From positions 1 to 10,684 of the forward strand of contig JAEEZV010000010.1 of assembly GCA_016291995.1 (NCBI GenBank): 10,684 nt of DNA, read 5' to 3'. Below the pieces are notes generated by a model. It saw nothing but the letters and a program-made list of their open reading frames with translations, was not told the DNA's origin and ran no database searches. Position numbers and translations under genes: made by a program. Source of the DNA: Caryophanales bacterium. GTDB lineage: Bacteria; Bacillota_I; Bacilli_A; RF39; UBA660. Shown piece after piece: positions 1 to 6,739 of this stretch. Every line of letters begins with the position of its first letter. Position 1 is the first letter of the stretch.

Positions 1-529
1 CTGGAAATGCTACCGATGTATCGATATGTAAATCCTTTTTAGGATCTATTCCATGTTCTCTAAGAGCCCATTCGAATGTCATTTCAGGCATACCACCGAC
101 TCTTCCTCCAATGACAGTCTTACCTCTTAAATCATCTAATGTAAAATTATCATATTTCTTACGTGATACCAAGAATGAACCATCTTTTTGCGTAAGCCCT
201 GCAAAAGTCATTACATAGTCTTCTTCTCCACCATTATAAACGTATATTGTTGCTTCAGTACCAGAAAATCCAATATCTGCATCACCCGATAATACCGCTG
301 CCATTACATTATCAGCCCCGCTCGTTAAAACAAATGATACATCTAATCCAGAATCTTCAAAGTAACCTAACGCGTGTGCTACATATTGTGGAGCATAAAA
401 AACACTATGTGCTACCTCTGCCACCGTTACTTTCTTTAATTCTCCATTATCCCTTTTGTTTATCCTAACAATCGCTATCGTACCTAAAATAACAACTAAT
501 ATAATTAAAAATATACAAAACTTTTTCAT
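1..529 (-). CDS. ABC transporter substrate-binding protein, NMT1/SsuA/TauA-like (partial, 3' end outside window)
   Basis: The first 176 residues are present and the gene runs off the left edge. It begins with ATG at 527-529 behind a GGAGG at 534-538. Residues about 4-21 are one hydrophobic segment. The mature part opens with KKVTVAEVAHSVFYAPQYVA and continues with 'HALGYFEDSGLDV', then 'GDADIGFSGTEATIY' and 'LDDLRGKTVIGGRVGG'. This order is typical of periplasmic-binding proteins for nitrate, sulfonate, taurine or thiamine-precursor importers, which bind solute outside the membrane and deliver it to an ABC permease. The actual ligand cannot be told. There is no lipobox cysteine after the hydrophobic segment (Cys5 lies before it), so an uncleaved membrane anchor or an ordinary signal peptide is more likely than a lipoprotein. 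Permease and ATPase partners would have to lie to the left. The family is confident; the substrate is not. Confidence 0.85.
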   Translation of the reverse strand, partial: MKKFCIFLIILVVILGTIAIVRINKRDNGELKKVTVAEVAHSVFYAPQYVAHALGYFEDSGLDVSFVLTSGADNVMAAVLSGDADIGFSGTEATIYVYNGGEEDYVMTFAGLTQKDGSFLVSRKKYDNFTLDDLRGKTVIGGRVGGMPEMTFEWALREHGIDPKKDLHIDTSVAFP

Positions 530-547
530 ATTACCTCCATTCATTTT

Positions 548-576
548 AATATATGAAAGTTTTAAACATATGAAAG
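548..576 (-). promoter_or_regulatory. Possible promoter of the substrate-binding protein gene
   Basis: On the minus strand, TATATT (548-553) lies 17 bases after CTTTCA (571-576), a weak -35. The predicted start of transcription is near 541, just before the GGAGG, matching the short leaders elsewhere in the window. The -35 lies in one copy of a tandem repeat (551-583). It sits downstream of the mscL terminator, so the gene needs a promoter of its own here. Confidence 0.4.
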
Positions 577-583
577 TTTTAAA
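551..583. repeat. Tandem direct repeat, 2 x 16 bp (17 bp period) upstream of the transporter gene
   Basis: ATATGAAAGTTTTAAA occurs at 551-566 and again, identical, at 568-583, with one base between. It overlaps the proposed promoter of the substrate-binding protein gene. Each copy contains an ATATG/TTTTAAA pattern but no clear internal dyad. It could be an operator with two binding sites about one and a half helical turns apart, or a chance duplication in AT-rich DNA. Confidence 0.6.
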
Positions 584-587
584 GCCT

Positions 588-616
588 AAAAAAAGAAGCA
601 TTATTTATGCTTCTTT
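588..616 (-). terminator. Rho-independent terminator of mscL
   Basis: A perfect 10 bp stem (592-601 with 607-616, AAAGAAGCAT against ATGCTTCTTT) has a 5-base loop and, on the minus strand, runs into a T tract at 588-594. The mscL stop codon (601-603) lies at the stem-loop junction, so the hairpin includes the last codons of the gene. Confidence 0.85.
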
Positions 617-1053
617 AATGAATCTCTAATTTCTCTAAGTAATAATACTTCTTCACTTGGTTCTGCAGGTGCAGGTGCTTCTTCTTGTTTCTTTTTTAAT
701 TTGTTAAATAATTTAACAACAAAGAAAATACAAAGAGCAATGATTAAAAAATTAAGAATTACTGAAATTAAATTACCATAGTTAAGCGTAGCTGCTCCAG
801 CTTCTTGTGCTAAAGCTAAAGTTTCATACTTACCACCATCAAGTGCTACGAACCAATTAGCAAAATCAATTCCACCTGTAGCTAGTGAAACAAGTGGCAT
901 AATGATATCATTTACTAGTGATGTAACAATTGCTCCGAAAGCACCACCAATAACAACACCAACAGCCATATCAAATACATTACCTTTCGCAATGAATTCT
1001 TTAAATTCTTTAAATACTCCTGTTCCCTTTTCTACTACTTTATTCTTTGCCAT
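601..1053 (-). CDS. mscL: Large-conductance mechanosensitive channel MscL
   Basis: This 150-residue inner-membrane protein opens a large pore when membrane tension rises and releases solutes during hypo-osmotic shock; it works as a homopentamer. The signature 'KGNVFDMAVGVVIGGAFG' is at residues 23-40. The first transmembrane helix is about 27-48, the periplasmic loop about 55-90, and the second helix about 93-116. A charged, Ala/Pro-rich linker leads to a C-terminal amphipathic helix ('EEVLLLREIRDSLKK') that forms the cytoplasmic bundle in this family. Length is normal to slightly long. The start at 1051-1053 is chosen because AAGGAGGA (1058-1065) precedes it and the MAKNK start is normal for the family. 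An in-frame ATG at 1084-1086 lies upstream of the -10 box and cannot be in the transcript. It has its own promoter and terminator, so it is monocistronic. Confidence 0.97.
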   Translation of the reverse strand: MAKNKVVEKGTGVFKEFKEFIAKGNVFDMAVGVVIGGAFGAIVTSLVNDIIMPLVSLATGGIDFANWFVALDGGKYETLALAQEAGAATLNYGNLISVILNFLIIALCIFFVVKLFNKLKKKQEEAPAPAEPSEEVLLLREIRDSLKKHK

Positions 1054-1057
1054 AATT

Positions 1058-1065
1058 TCCTCCTT
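1058..1065 (-). promoter_or_regulatory. Ribosome binding site deciding the mscL start
   Basis: AAGGAGGA lies 4 bases before the ATG at 1053. It selects this start over the ATG 33 bases upstream at 1086, which has no such site and overlaps the promoter. Confidence 0.85.
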
Positions 1066-1074
1066 AGTGCCTTT

Positions 1075-1102
1075 ATTATAGCACATATTTCCATTTTTTC
1101 AA
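1075..1102 (-). promoter_or_regulatory. Sigma-A promoter of mscL, extended -10
   Basis: On the minus strand, TTGAAA (1097-1102) and TATAAT (1075-1080) are separated by 16 bases, with TGC directly before the -10 (extended -10, TGnTATAAT). Transcription would start near 1068, leaving about 15 bases of leader, almost all Shine-Dalgarno sequence. The -35 ends 3 bases short of the stop codon of the preceding gene. Confidence 0.8.
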
Positions 1103-1105
1103 ATC

Positions 1106-2125
1106 TTATTTAAAAACCATTCTGTATATCCAAGCATTATCATCATCTATTAATAAGAATATCGCTTCATATCCTCTTCTTATTTCCCTATAACTAATTG
1201 GACTACCTACTTTTTTATATACATCTAATAATTCATCAAAACTATCTAGATATATTAAATTATATTTCTTCTTATTATAAAATCTACTTACCTTAACAAT
1301 AATATCATCATATTCACTAAGTATCTTACTAAGAGCCATTTCATATTGTGTCTTTCTCTCATATATCATTACAAACGCTCTAATTACTAATCCCAAAAAG
1401 GCTACTGCTAATGATAAGAATACTGCTCCTACAATAAGTAAGAAATAATTTACACTACCACGTTCTTCATAATCAGCTATTTCATCTATTCCATCATAAT
1501 TATTATTCATAGTAATTCTAAATGAATCTACTCCCAAAGGTATAATCATACTTATTTCCTTTTCTGAAGTAATTACATTACTAATATTACTAAAATCAAA
1601 ATTAAATGACATAATAAAATCTATTTCTAAATTACCTGTAATATTATCTTTATTATTATTCACTATCTCATTATATATATTATTGTAATAATTATAATCA
1701 ACTATAACATTATCAAATATCTTTATTTCATTAATACTACCTTGATTTAAAGTAACTACCTTATTATCTTTAACTAAATATTCATTATCAAATAACATCT
1801 CTTTTTTATCATTATCATATATTCTAACAATACCTTTAGTCTTATATTCATAATAACCATTAATATAATTATTATATAAACTAGTATAATTAAAATTTAT
1901 ATCTATATTATTAACATATTTAGATATGTATCTTTCTCCCATTCCTAAATAATTTTTCTTATAAATATTATTATTAATTAAATTAACTCTATAACTAATA
2001 TCACTTTTCTCTTGATATTTAACTATATTCTTAGTCTTAACATTAAAACCCCTATCAAAACATACTAAAGCTAGTAATGCTAATATTGCCATACAAAGTA
2101 CATATATCGTATTTCTTGTCTTCAC
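1106..2125 (-). CDS. Membrane-anchored envelope protein resembling DUF5305
   Basis: This 339-residue protein has an N-terminal hydrophobic segment (about 7-23) and an Asn/Tyr/Asp-rich region of about 200 residues. A second membrane helix (about 226-254) follows, then a cytosolic domain of about 85 residues ('SEYDDIIVKVSRFYNKK', 'YLDSFDELLDVYKKVGSPI', 'IFLLIDDDNAWIYRMV'). This N-TM, outer domain, C-TM, small alpha/beta tail layout recalls the DUF5305 family; I rely on architecture and motif feel, not a search. The Asn/Tyr-rich part is predicted to be outside, so both termini would be cytosolic. No lipobox or catalytic motif is visible and no function can be given. The start is GTG at 2123-2125, with AGAAGG seven bases upstream. 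The ATG overlapping it in another frame is followed at once by TGA. No hairpin follows the stop, so read-through into mscL is possible. Confidence 0.8.
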   Translation of the reverse strand: MKTRNTIYVLCMAILALLALVCFDRGFNVKTKNIVKYQEKSDISYRVNLINNNIYKKNYLGMGERYISKYVNNIDINFNYTSLYNNYINGYYEYKTKGIVRIYDNDKKEMLFDNEYLVKDNKVVTLNQGSINEIKIFDNVIVDYNYYNNIYNEIVNNNKDNITGNLEIDFIMSFNFDFSNISNVITSEKEISMIIPLGVDSFRITMNNNYDGIDEIADYEERGSVNYFLLIVGAVFLSLAVAFLGLVIRAFVMIYERKTQYEMALSKILSEYDDIIVKVSRFYNKKKYNLIYLDSFDELLDVYKKVGSPISYREIRRGYEAIFLLIDDDNAWIYRMVFK

Positions 2126-2148
2126 ATTACCACCTTCTTATCATAATC

Positions 2149-2177
2149 ATTTTAACATATTTCTAATCAAAATAAAA
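2149..2177 (-). promoter_or_regulatory. Likely promoter of the DUF5305-like gene, extended -10
   Basis: On the minus strand, TGT precedes TAAAAT (2149-2154), and a poor -35, TTTTAT (2172-2177), lies 17 bases upstream. The -35 overlaps the 3' arm of the terminator of the nucleotidyltransferase gene. Predicted transcription starts near 2142, just before the AGAAGG at about 2133-2138. Confidence 0.5.
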
Positions 2178-2200
2178 GGAGTTATTTCCAAACTCCTTTT
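2169..2200 (-). terminator. Rho-independent terminator of the nucleotidyltransferase gene
   Basis: A 10 bp perfect stem (2174-2183 with 2191-2200, AAAAGGAGTT against AACTCCTTTT) has a 7-base loop and, on the minus strand, is followed by TTTTATTTT counting the arm end. The gene's TAA (2182-2184) spans the loop and the descending arm. Confidence 0.8.
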
Positions 2201-3078
2201 GGATATTCTCCTTTATCAACCAATGCTTTTAGTTCGCTAACAACTTTGTCCTTATCTTCTCTATATGTAATACCTTGCCATACAGCATCTGTCTTTAAAA
2301 CTTCAACCGTTGCTTCACCATTTTCAATTTGTTCAAATACAATTGTTGGAATTAAGTATTCACATGTTGTCATATCTTCCTTATGACTATCTAAGAATTT
2401 TGGAAAACCATCTTCTAATTTATCAAATAATTTAGGTGTAAATCCAAACATATTCATTGACACTAAATCATCACCTGATACCTTAAAATTATCTCCACCT
2501 TCAAGTGGTGTAGCCACAAGTTCTCCGTCTACTTTCTCAATTTTACTTTCGACAAGTTTTGTCAAGTAACCATTCTCTTCTTGACATACTCCTCTTTTAA
2601 CAGAACCATTCTCGGTTAAAGTATTTTTAACCATATATCCAGCCATTGCATATTTACTAGCATCATGATTATTTTTTAAAAAATTAGCTATTACTCTATA
2701 AGCATCTCTTCCATAAAAATCATCTGAATTAATTATTGCAAAATTTTCATTAACTTTATCTTTTGCACATAATATTGCATGTCCAGTTCCCCAAGGTTTA
2801 ACTCTACCTTCAGGTGCGTTATATCCATCAGGTAACTTATCTAATTCTTGAAAAGCATATTCTACATCAATATATTTTTCAACTCTAGCTCCGACTGTTT
2901 CTCTAAAAATATCATAATTTTCTTTCTTAATAATAAATACTACTTTAGTAAAACCTTCCTGAATTGCATCATAAATAGAATAATCGATAATAAAATTACC
3001 ATATTCATCAATTGGTTCAATTTGTTTTAAACCACCAAATCTACTGCCCATACCAGCAGCCATTATAACTAGTGTCAT
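2182..3078 (-). CDS. Nucleotidyltransferase family protein (sugar-phosphate nucleotidylyltransferase fold)
   Basis: This 298-residue cytosolic enzyme probably transfers a nucleotide from an NTP to a sugar-phosphate or similar phosphate, giving an activated precursor. The N-terminal Rossmann-like NTP-binding loop is 'MAAGMGSRFGGLKQIEP' (residues 6-22). 'PWGTGHAILCAKD' (about 95-107) fits the base/NTP-binding segment, and 'AIINSDDFYGRDA' (about 114-126) carries the metal-binding acidic pair. Conserved 'GVCQEENGYLTKLVES' and 'VSMNMFGFTP' follow, as in GlmU/RmlA/GalU-type enzymes. There is no C-terminal left-handed beta-helix, so it is not GlmU, and the acceptor cannot be named. The ATG at 3076-3078 follows AAAGGAGGAA (3081-3090). 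It has its own promoter, divergent from ddl, and its own terminator. It is richer in Gly/Asp/Glu and less Asn-rich than the flanking membrane proteins. Confidence 0.88.
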   Translation of the reverse strand: MTLVIMAAGMGSRFGGLKQIEPIDEYGNFIIDYSIYDAIQEGFTKVVFIIKKENYDIFRETVGARVEKYIDVEYAFQELDKLPDGYNAPEGRVKPWGTGHAILCAKDKVNENFAIINSDDFYGRDAYRVIANFLKNNHDASKYAMAGYMVKNTLTENGSVKRGVCQEENGYLTKLVESKIEKVDGELVATPLEGGDNFKVSGDDLVSMNMFGFTPKLFDKLEDGFPKFLDSHKEDMTTCEYLIPTIVFEQIENGEATVEVLKTDAVWQGITYREDKDKVVSELKALVDKGEYPKGVWK

Positions 3079-3099
3079 AATTCCTCCTTTATTTACTTT

Positions 3100-3128
3100 A
3101 ATATAACATATTCTAACTATTTTGACAA
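3100..3128 (-). promoter_or_regulatory. Promoter of the nucleotidyltransferase gene (divergent half)
   Basis: On the minus strand, TTGTCA (3123-3128) and TATATT (3100-3105) are 17 bases apart, with TGT before the -10 (extended). Transcription would begin near 3093, just before the AAAGGAGGAA. The -35 shares five bases with the -35 of the ddl promoter on the other strand. Confidence 0.8.
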
Positions 3129-3151
3129 TATAATAGAATTGAAGCTATAAT
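3122..3151 (+). promoter_or_regulatory. Consensus sigma-A promoter of ddl (divergent half)
   Basis: TTGACA (3122-3127) and TATAAT (3146-3151) are both perfect consensus, 18 bases apart. Transcription would start at about 3156-3158, leaving some 11-13 bases before the ATG at 3169. The Shine-Dalgarno AAGGTGAT (3158-3165) is therefore at the very 5' end of the message. Confidence 0.85.
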
Positions 3152-3168
3152 ATATGTAAGGTGATTAA

Positions 3169-4086
3169 ATGAAAAAAATATTAGTTATTTATGGTGGTGT
3201 TTCCTTTGAACATGAAATATCAATTAGATCAGCTAAAACTATAATAGATAATATTGATAAAAAGAAATATCATGTTGATTCATTATATATTGATAAAGAT
3301 AATAATTGGTTACATAATAATAAAAAAATAGAGAATATTATCTCATTTCTAAAACAATATGATAAAATATTCCCTATCATTCATGGTAATCCAGTTGAAA
3401 ATGGTAATCTTGAAGGTATGTTAAATATCTTTAATATTCCGTATGTTGGTACCGATTTATTAGGTTCTATCATTAGTTATGATAAAGCTATAACTAAAAC
3501 AATATGTGCTAGTTATAATATTCCTCAAACAGAATATTTTGTAGTTAACAGTAATAAACCATTAAAGGAAATAAGTATCCCCTATCCAGTTATCATAAAG
3601 CCAGCAAAATGTGGTTCATCTATTGGTATTAACATTGCTAATAATATAAAAGAAGTAAATAAATATATTAAAGAAGCCTTCGCTTATGATAATAAAGTAG
3701 TCGTTGAAAAATATGTCAAAGCAAGAGAATTAGAATGTGCCGTCCTATATGGTAAAGCATCTCCTATTGGTGAAATAAAATCAGCCAATACTTTCTATGA
3801 CTATGAATCTAAATATATTAAAGATAGTAATCTTATAATACCTGCTAAATTACCAAAAGATTTAATTAAGAAAATACAAGACTTATCTCTTAAAATATTT
3901 AAAATATTAGAACTAAAAGATCTTGCTAGAATAGATTTCTTATATGATTATAATAATGACATTTTATATTTTAATGAAGTAAATACTATGCCAGGCTTTA
4001 CAAGTATCAGTATGTATCCATTATTATTTAAAGAAAGTGGTATATCTATAAAGGAATTAATAACTAAATTAATTGAAAACAGCTAA
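3169..4086 (+). CDS. ddl: D-alanine--D-alanine ligase
   Basis: This cytosolic ATP-grasp ligase joins two D-Ala to make the dipeptide that ends the peptidoglycan stem peptide. It has 305 residues, the length of E. coli DdlB. Family residues are visible: Glu14 in 'GGVSFEHEIS', Ser150 in 'KPAKCGSSIGI', and Lys215-Tyr216 in 'FYDYESKY'. Arg254 and Asp257 lie in 'LARIDFLYD', and Glu270 and Asn272 in 'FNEVNTMPGFTSISMYP' (ATP/Mg sites). The Tyr216 omega-loop with YDYE-KY indicates D-Ala-D-Ala rather than the VanA-type D-Ala-D-Lac enzymes, which carry a different loop with His. The usual HGxxGEDGxxQG segment is changed here to 'HGNPVENGNLEG' (72-83). It is the only plus-strand gene; a shared divergent promoter region precedes it. 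The stop codon lies in the loop of its terminator. It shows that the cell makes peptidoglycan precursors. Confidence 0.96.
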   Translation: MKKILVIYGGVSFEHEISIRSAKTIIDNIDKKKYHVDSLYIDKDNNWLHNNKKIENIISFLKQYDKIFPIIHGNPVENGNLEGMLNIFNIPYVGTDLLGSIISYDKAITKTICASYNIPQTEYFVVNSNKPLKEISIPYPVIIKPAKCGSSIGINIANNIKEVNKYIKEAFAYDNKVVVEKYVKARELECAVLYGKASPIGEIKSANTFYDYESKYIKDSNLIIPAKLPKDLIKKIQDLSLKIFKILELKDLARIDFLYDYNNDILYFNEVNTMPGFTSISMYPLLFKESGISIKELITKLIENS

Positions 4087-4097
4087 GCTGTTTTTTT
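4076..4097 (+). terminator. Rho-independent terminator of ddl, between convergent genes
   Basis: An 8 bp perfect stem (AAAACAGC 4076-4083, GCTGTTTT 4087-4094) has the 3-base loop TAA, which is the ddl stop codon itself (4084-4086). A 7-T tract runs 4091-4097. The T tract also contains the first base of the ATPase stop codon on the other strand. Read from the minus strand, the same hairpin has only the four Ts of its arm, so termination of the ATPase transcript here would be weaker. Confidence 0.85.
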
Positions 4098-6657
4098 ATA
4101 CTCCCAATTCTTTATTATTTACTTTAAGTATTATCTTTCTTATAAAATCAATTGGTATTATTAGTAGTGCAAATATAAACATAATTATAAATTCATGAAT
4201 ACTTAGTCCATTAGTTCTAAAGACAGTACCACCATAATATATTAAATATATTTGCATACATATAACAAAACTAATAACTCCCATAAATACCTTATTCTTA
4301 GTTATATTAGCCATTATATTTAATCTATGTGTTCTAGCATCAAAACTATTAAAAATACTAATGAATATTATCAATCCAAAAAAGGCTGTCATAATATCAT
4401 TATCAAAAATACTATTTGTAATTCTACTCTTTAAAAAGAAAATACATATTATTGCTGAAGATAACCCTGTTACAAGTATCTGATTTAACATATACTTATT
4501 TATAATGTTCTCATCCTTCTTTTTAGGTTTTTCATACATATATTCCTTTAGAGCTGGTTCATACGAAAAAGCAAATCCTGATAAAGTATCCATAATCATA
4601 TTTATCCATAACATTTGAATGACTGTTATTGGTACAGGTATTCCTATAAATGGACCAATAATAGATACTAATAAACTACATAGATTAATTGTTAACTGAC
4701 ATATAATAAATTTCCTAATACTCTTAAATATTGTTCTTCCATAAAGTATCGCATTCGTAATTGAATAAAAATTATTATCTAGTATTACTATATCACTAGC
4801 TTCTTTAGCTACTTCAGTCCCGCTCCCCATTGCAAACCCTACATCAGCTTTTCTTAGGGCCAAGGCATCATTAACCCCGTCTCCCGTCATTCCCACAACC
4901 ATATCCATTTCTTTAGCTAGTAAAACCAGCCTACTCTTATCTTGTGGCATCGCCCTAGCCACTACTTTAATATGCGGTAGTATTTTCTTTATTTCTTCAT
5001 CACTCATTATAGAAAGTTTATCATGTGTAATAACTATATCATCACCATTAAGAAGTCCTATCTCTTTAGCAATACCAAAAGCCGTTTCCTTATTATCCCC
5101 TGTTATCATTACTGTCTGAATACCCGCCTTATTAACTAAATCTATTCCCTCACGAACATTCTCCCTAACTTCATCTCTTAAAAGAACAAAACCAAGTATA
5201 CTCATGTTATTAATTGTTTCTCTATCTATACTTATTGCTAATGTAATTACTCTCATTTTATTACTAGATATTTCTTTAATTACATTATCTAATTCATTCT
5301 TATTATTAAATATTATCTTATTACCATGTTCATCATAATAACTATTACACATCTTACTTACTACTTCATATGCCCCCTTAATTAAATTTATCGTATGACC
5401 CTTACATTTTATTTTCGTATACATATATTTCTTTTCTGAATCGAATATTTCTCTTTTAATTAATTCATAATCGCATTTATAATCTCTCACATAATTAAGA
5501 AGAGCCCTATCTGTAATATTACCACCTACTATCTTATCACCATCAATAGTACTCTCATTATTAATATACATACTCATATTAAACATATCTTTTAATTTAT
5601 TATTCATTAAAACATATTCCATACTATTACCATTACCCGATAATATTCCGCATACAGAAAGTCTTCCTTTAGTAAGAGTACCCGTCTTATCTGTAAATAA
5701 TATATTGATATTTCCTGCTGTCTCAATACCCACTAGTTTTCTTACTAACACATTATCTTTTAGCATCCTTTTCATATTGGAAGATAACACTAATGTAATC
5801 ATCATTGGTAATCCTTCCGGTACCGATACCACAATAATACTAACGCACAAAGTTAAAGCATTTAAAATATAACTAAATAATAATTTACCATCACTAATCG
5901 TATTAATTATTAAATCAATATCAAACCTATTACTAATTACTATCATATAAAATAAGTATGATACTGCAACCATCAAAGAAGATATATATCCAATCTTACT
6001 AATATCATTAGCAAGTTTACTAAGTCTTAATTTAAGCGGAGATATATTATTATCATCTTGTAGTTCACCCATCATATTCCCGTAAAATGTCTTATCCCCA
6101 ACACTTCTCACAATCATTATAGCTTCTCCTGAATACACAACAGTATTCATATATAATGTGTTATTATTTATATTCTTATATACTTCATTACTTTCTCCAT
6201 TAATCATTGATTCATCTACCGATATATTTCCAGATACAAGTATCCCATCAGCTGGTATTCTATCTCCAGAAGATAATATCACTATGTCTCCGACAACAAT
6301 ATCTGATGTATATATTTCTTTTATAACCCCATTTCTTTTTACTCTAACACTAATCTTAGCATTTTCCTCTGTAAGCTTATCAAATGCTCTCATACTTCCA
6401 TACTCTGATATACTAGATATTAATGAAGCAACCATTATAGCAATAACTATTCCTATCGTTTCATACCAATCAAAATCTCTAATTAAAAATATTACTTTAA
6501 TCCCTAATGCAATAAGTAATATCTTAATAATTGGATCAGAAAAACTCTCCATAAATAATTTAAAAAAAGAATCTTTCTTTTTTCTAGTAAAAATATTACT
6601 TCCGTATTTTTTTCTATTTATAATTACTTCTTCATCACTAAGTCCATTATTATTCAT
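4096..6657 (-). CDS. Calcium-translocating P2-type ATPase, PMCA-like
   Basis: An 853-residue membrane pump, most likely exporting Ca2+ with ATP. Domains in order: cation-ATPase N-terminal segment ('GLSDEEVIINRKKYGSN'), two helices (about 46-80), then the actuator domain with 'VDESMINGES' at 147-156. Next come helices 3-4 with 'VPEGLP' (Glu281), then the phosphorylation site 'DKTGTLT' (Asp323). The nucleotide domain has 'KGAYE' (Lys427); 'TGDNKETA' and 'GDGVNDALALRKADVGFAMG' form the hinge. Six C-terminal helices follow. Helix 6, 'QMLWINMIMDT' (Asn686, Asp690), and 'FNSFDAR' match plasma-membrane Ca-ATPases better than SERCA. No calmodulin-type tail is present. The actuator loop is NGES rather than the common TGES. 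The start is ATG at 6655-6657, because the ATG at 6669 lies inside its own GGAGG. Expression appears separate from the upstream acyltransferase, which has a terminator between. The family is sure; Ca2+ specificity is inferred. Confidence 0.93.
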   Translation of the reverse strand: MNNNGLSDEEVIINRKKYGSNIFTRKKKDSFFKLFMESFSDPIIKILLIALGIKVIFLIRDFDWYETIGIVIAIMVASLISSISEYGSMRAFDKLTEENAKISVRVKRNGVIKEIYTSDIVVGDIVILSSGDRIPADGILVSGNISVDESMINGESNEVYKNINNNTLYMNTVVYSGEAIMIVRSVGDKTFYGNMMGELQDDNNISPLKLRLSKLANDISKIGYISSLMVAVSYLFYMIVISNRFDIDLIINTISDGKLLFSYILNALTLCVSIIVVSVPEGLPMMITLVLSSNMKRMLKDNVLVRKLVGIETAGNINILFTDKTGTLTKGRLSVCGILSGNGNSMEYVLMNNKLKDMFNMSMYINNESTIDGDKIVGGNITDRALLNYVRDYKCDYELIKREIFDSEKKYMYTKIKCKGHTINLIKGAYEVVSKMCNSYYDEHGNKIIFNNKNELDNVIKEISSNKMRVITLAISIDRETINNMSILGFVLLRDEVRENVREGIDLVNKAGIQTVMITGDNKETAFGIAKEIGLLNGDDIVITHDKLSIMSDEEIKKILPHIKVVARAMPQDKSRLVLLAKEMDMVVGMTGDGVNDALALRKADVGFAMGSGTEVAKEASDIVILDNNFYSITNAILYGRTIFKSIRKFIICQLTINLCSLLVSIIGPFIGIPVPITVIQMLWINMIMDTLSGFAFSYEPALKEYMYEKPKKKDENIINKYMLNQILVTGLSSAIICIFFLKSRITNSIFDNDIMTAFFGLIIFISIFNSFDARTHRLNIMANITKNKVFMGVISFVICMQIYLIYYGGTVFRTNGLSIHEFIIMFIFALLIIPIDFIRKIILKVNNKELGV

Positions 6658-6662
6658 ATATT

Positions 6663-6667
6663 CCTCC
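6663..6667 (-). promoter_or_regulatory. Ribosome binding site deciding the ATPase start
   Basis: GGAGG lies 5 bases before the ATG at 6657 and overlaps an earlier in-frame ATG at 6669 (ATGGAGG). The earlier ATG has no Shine-Dalgarno sequence of its own, so translation should start four codons later. Confidence 0.8.
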
Positions 6668-6705
6668 ATTAAAATTTATTAATGAAGAATATCAATAATA
6701 ACATT

Positions 6706-6732
6706 AAAAAAACGACATTATCGTCGCTTTTT
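6706..6732 (-). terminator. Rho-independent terminator of the ART-like/acyltransferase operon
   Basis: On the minus strand, AAAAAGCGAC pairs with GTCGTTTTTT around the 6-base loop GATAAT, a 10 bp stem with one G-U pair, ending in seven Ts (6706-6712). It begins 8 bases after the acyltransferase stop. It separates that operon from the ATPase gene. Confidence 0.85.
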
Positions 6733-6739
6733 CTATTAC

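Noticed and set aside
247..468. Plus-strand 73-residue open frame (Leu/His-rich)
   Set aside because: It lies fully antisense to the binding-protein gene, has no ribosome binding site and has shadow-type composition.
1054..1086. Eleven-residue N-terminal extension of mscL from the ATG at 1086
   Set aside because: It covers the TATAAT box and lies upstream of the Shine-Dalgarno sequence, and MscL proteins begin near the MAKNK residue.
2126..2181. Riboswitch or leader RNA ahead of the DUF5305-like gene, and in the other gaps
   Set aside because: The gaps are under 90 bases and are filled by terminators, promoters and ribosome binding sites; no conserved RNA fold was seen.
2848..3030. Plus-strand 60-residue open frame
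   Set aside because: It is antisense to the nucleotidyltransferase, rich in Phe/Ile/Asn, with no start signals.
6158..6682. Plus-strand 174-residue open frame
   Set aside because: It is antisense to the ATPase, with Ile/Ser/Leu-rich shadow composition and no ribosome binding site.
6667..6701. Possible ATPase promoter TTGATA (6690-6695) with TTTAAT (6668-6673)
   Set aside because: Its transcription start would fall downstream of the ribosome binding site used for the ATPase, so it cannot serve the chosen start. No better promoter is clear in this gap.
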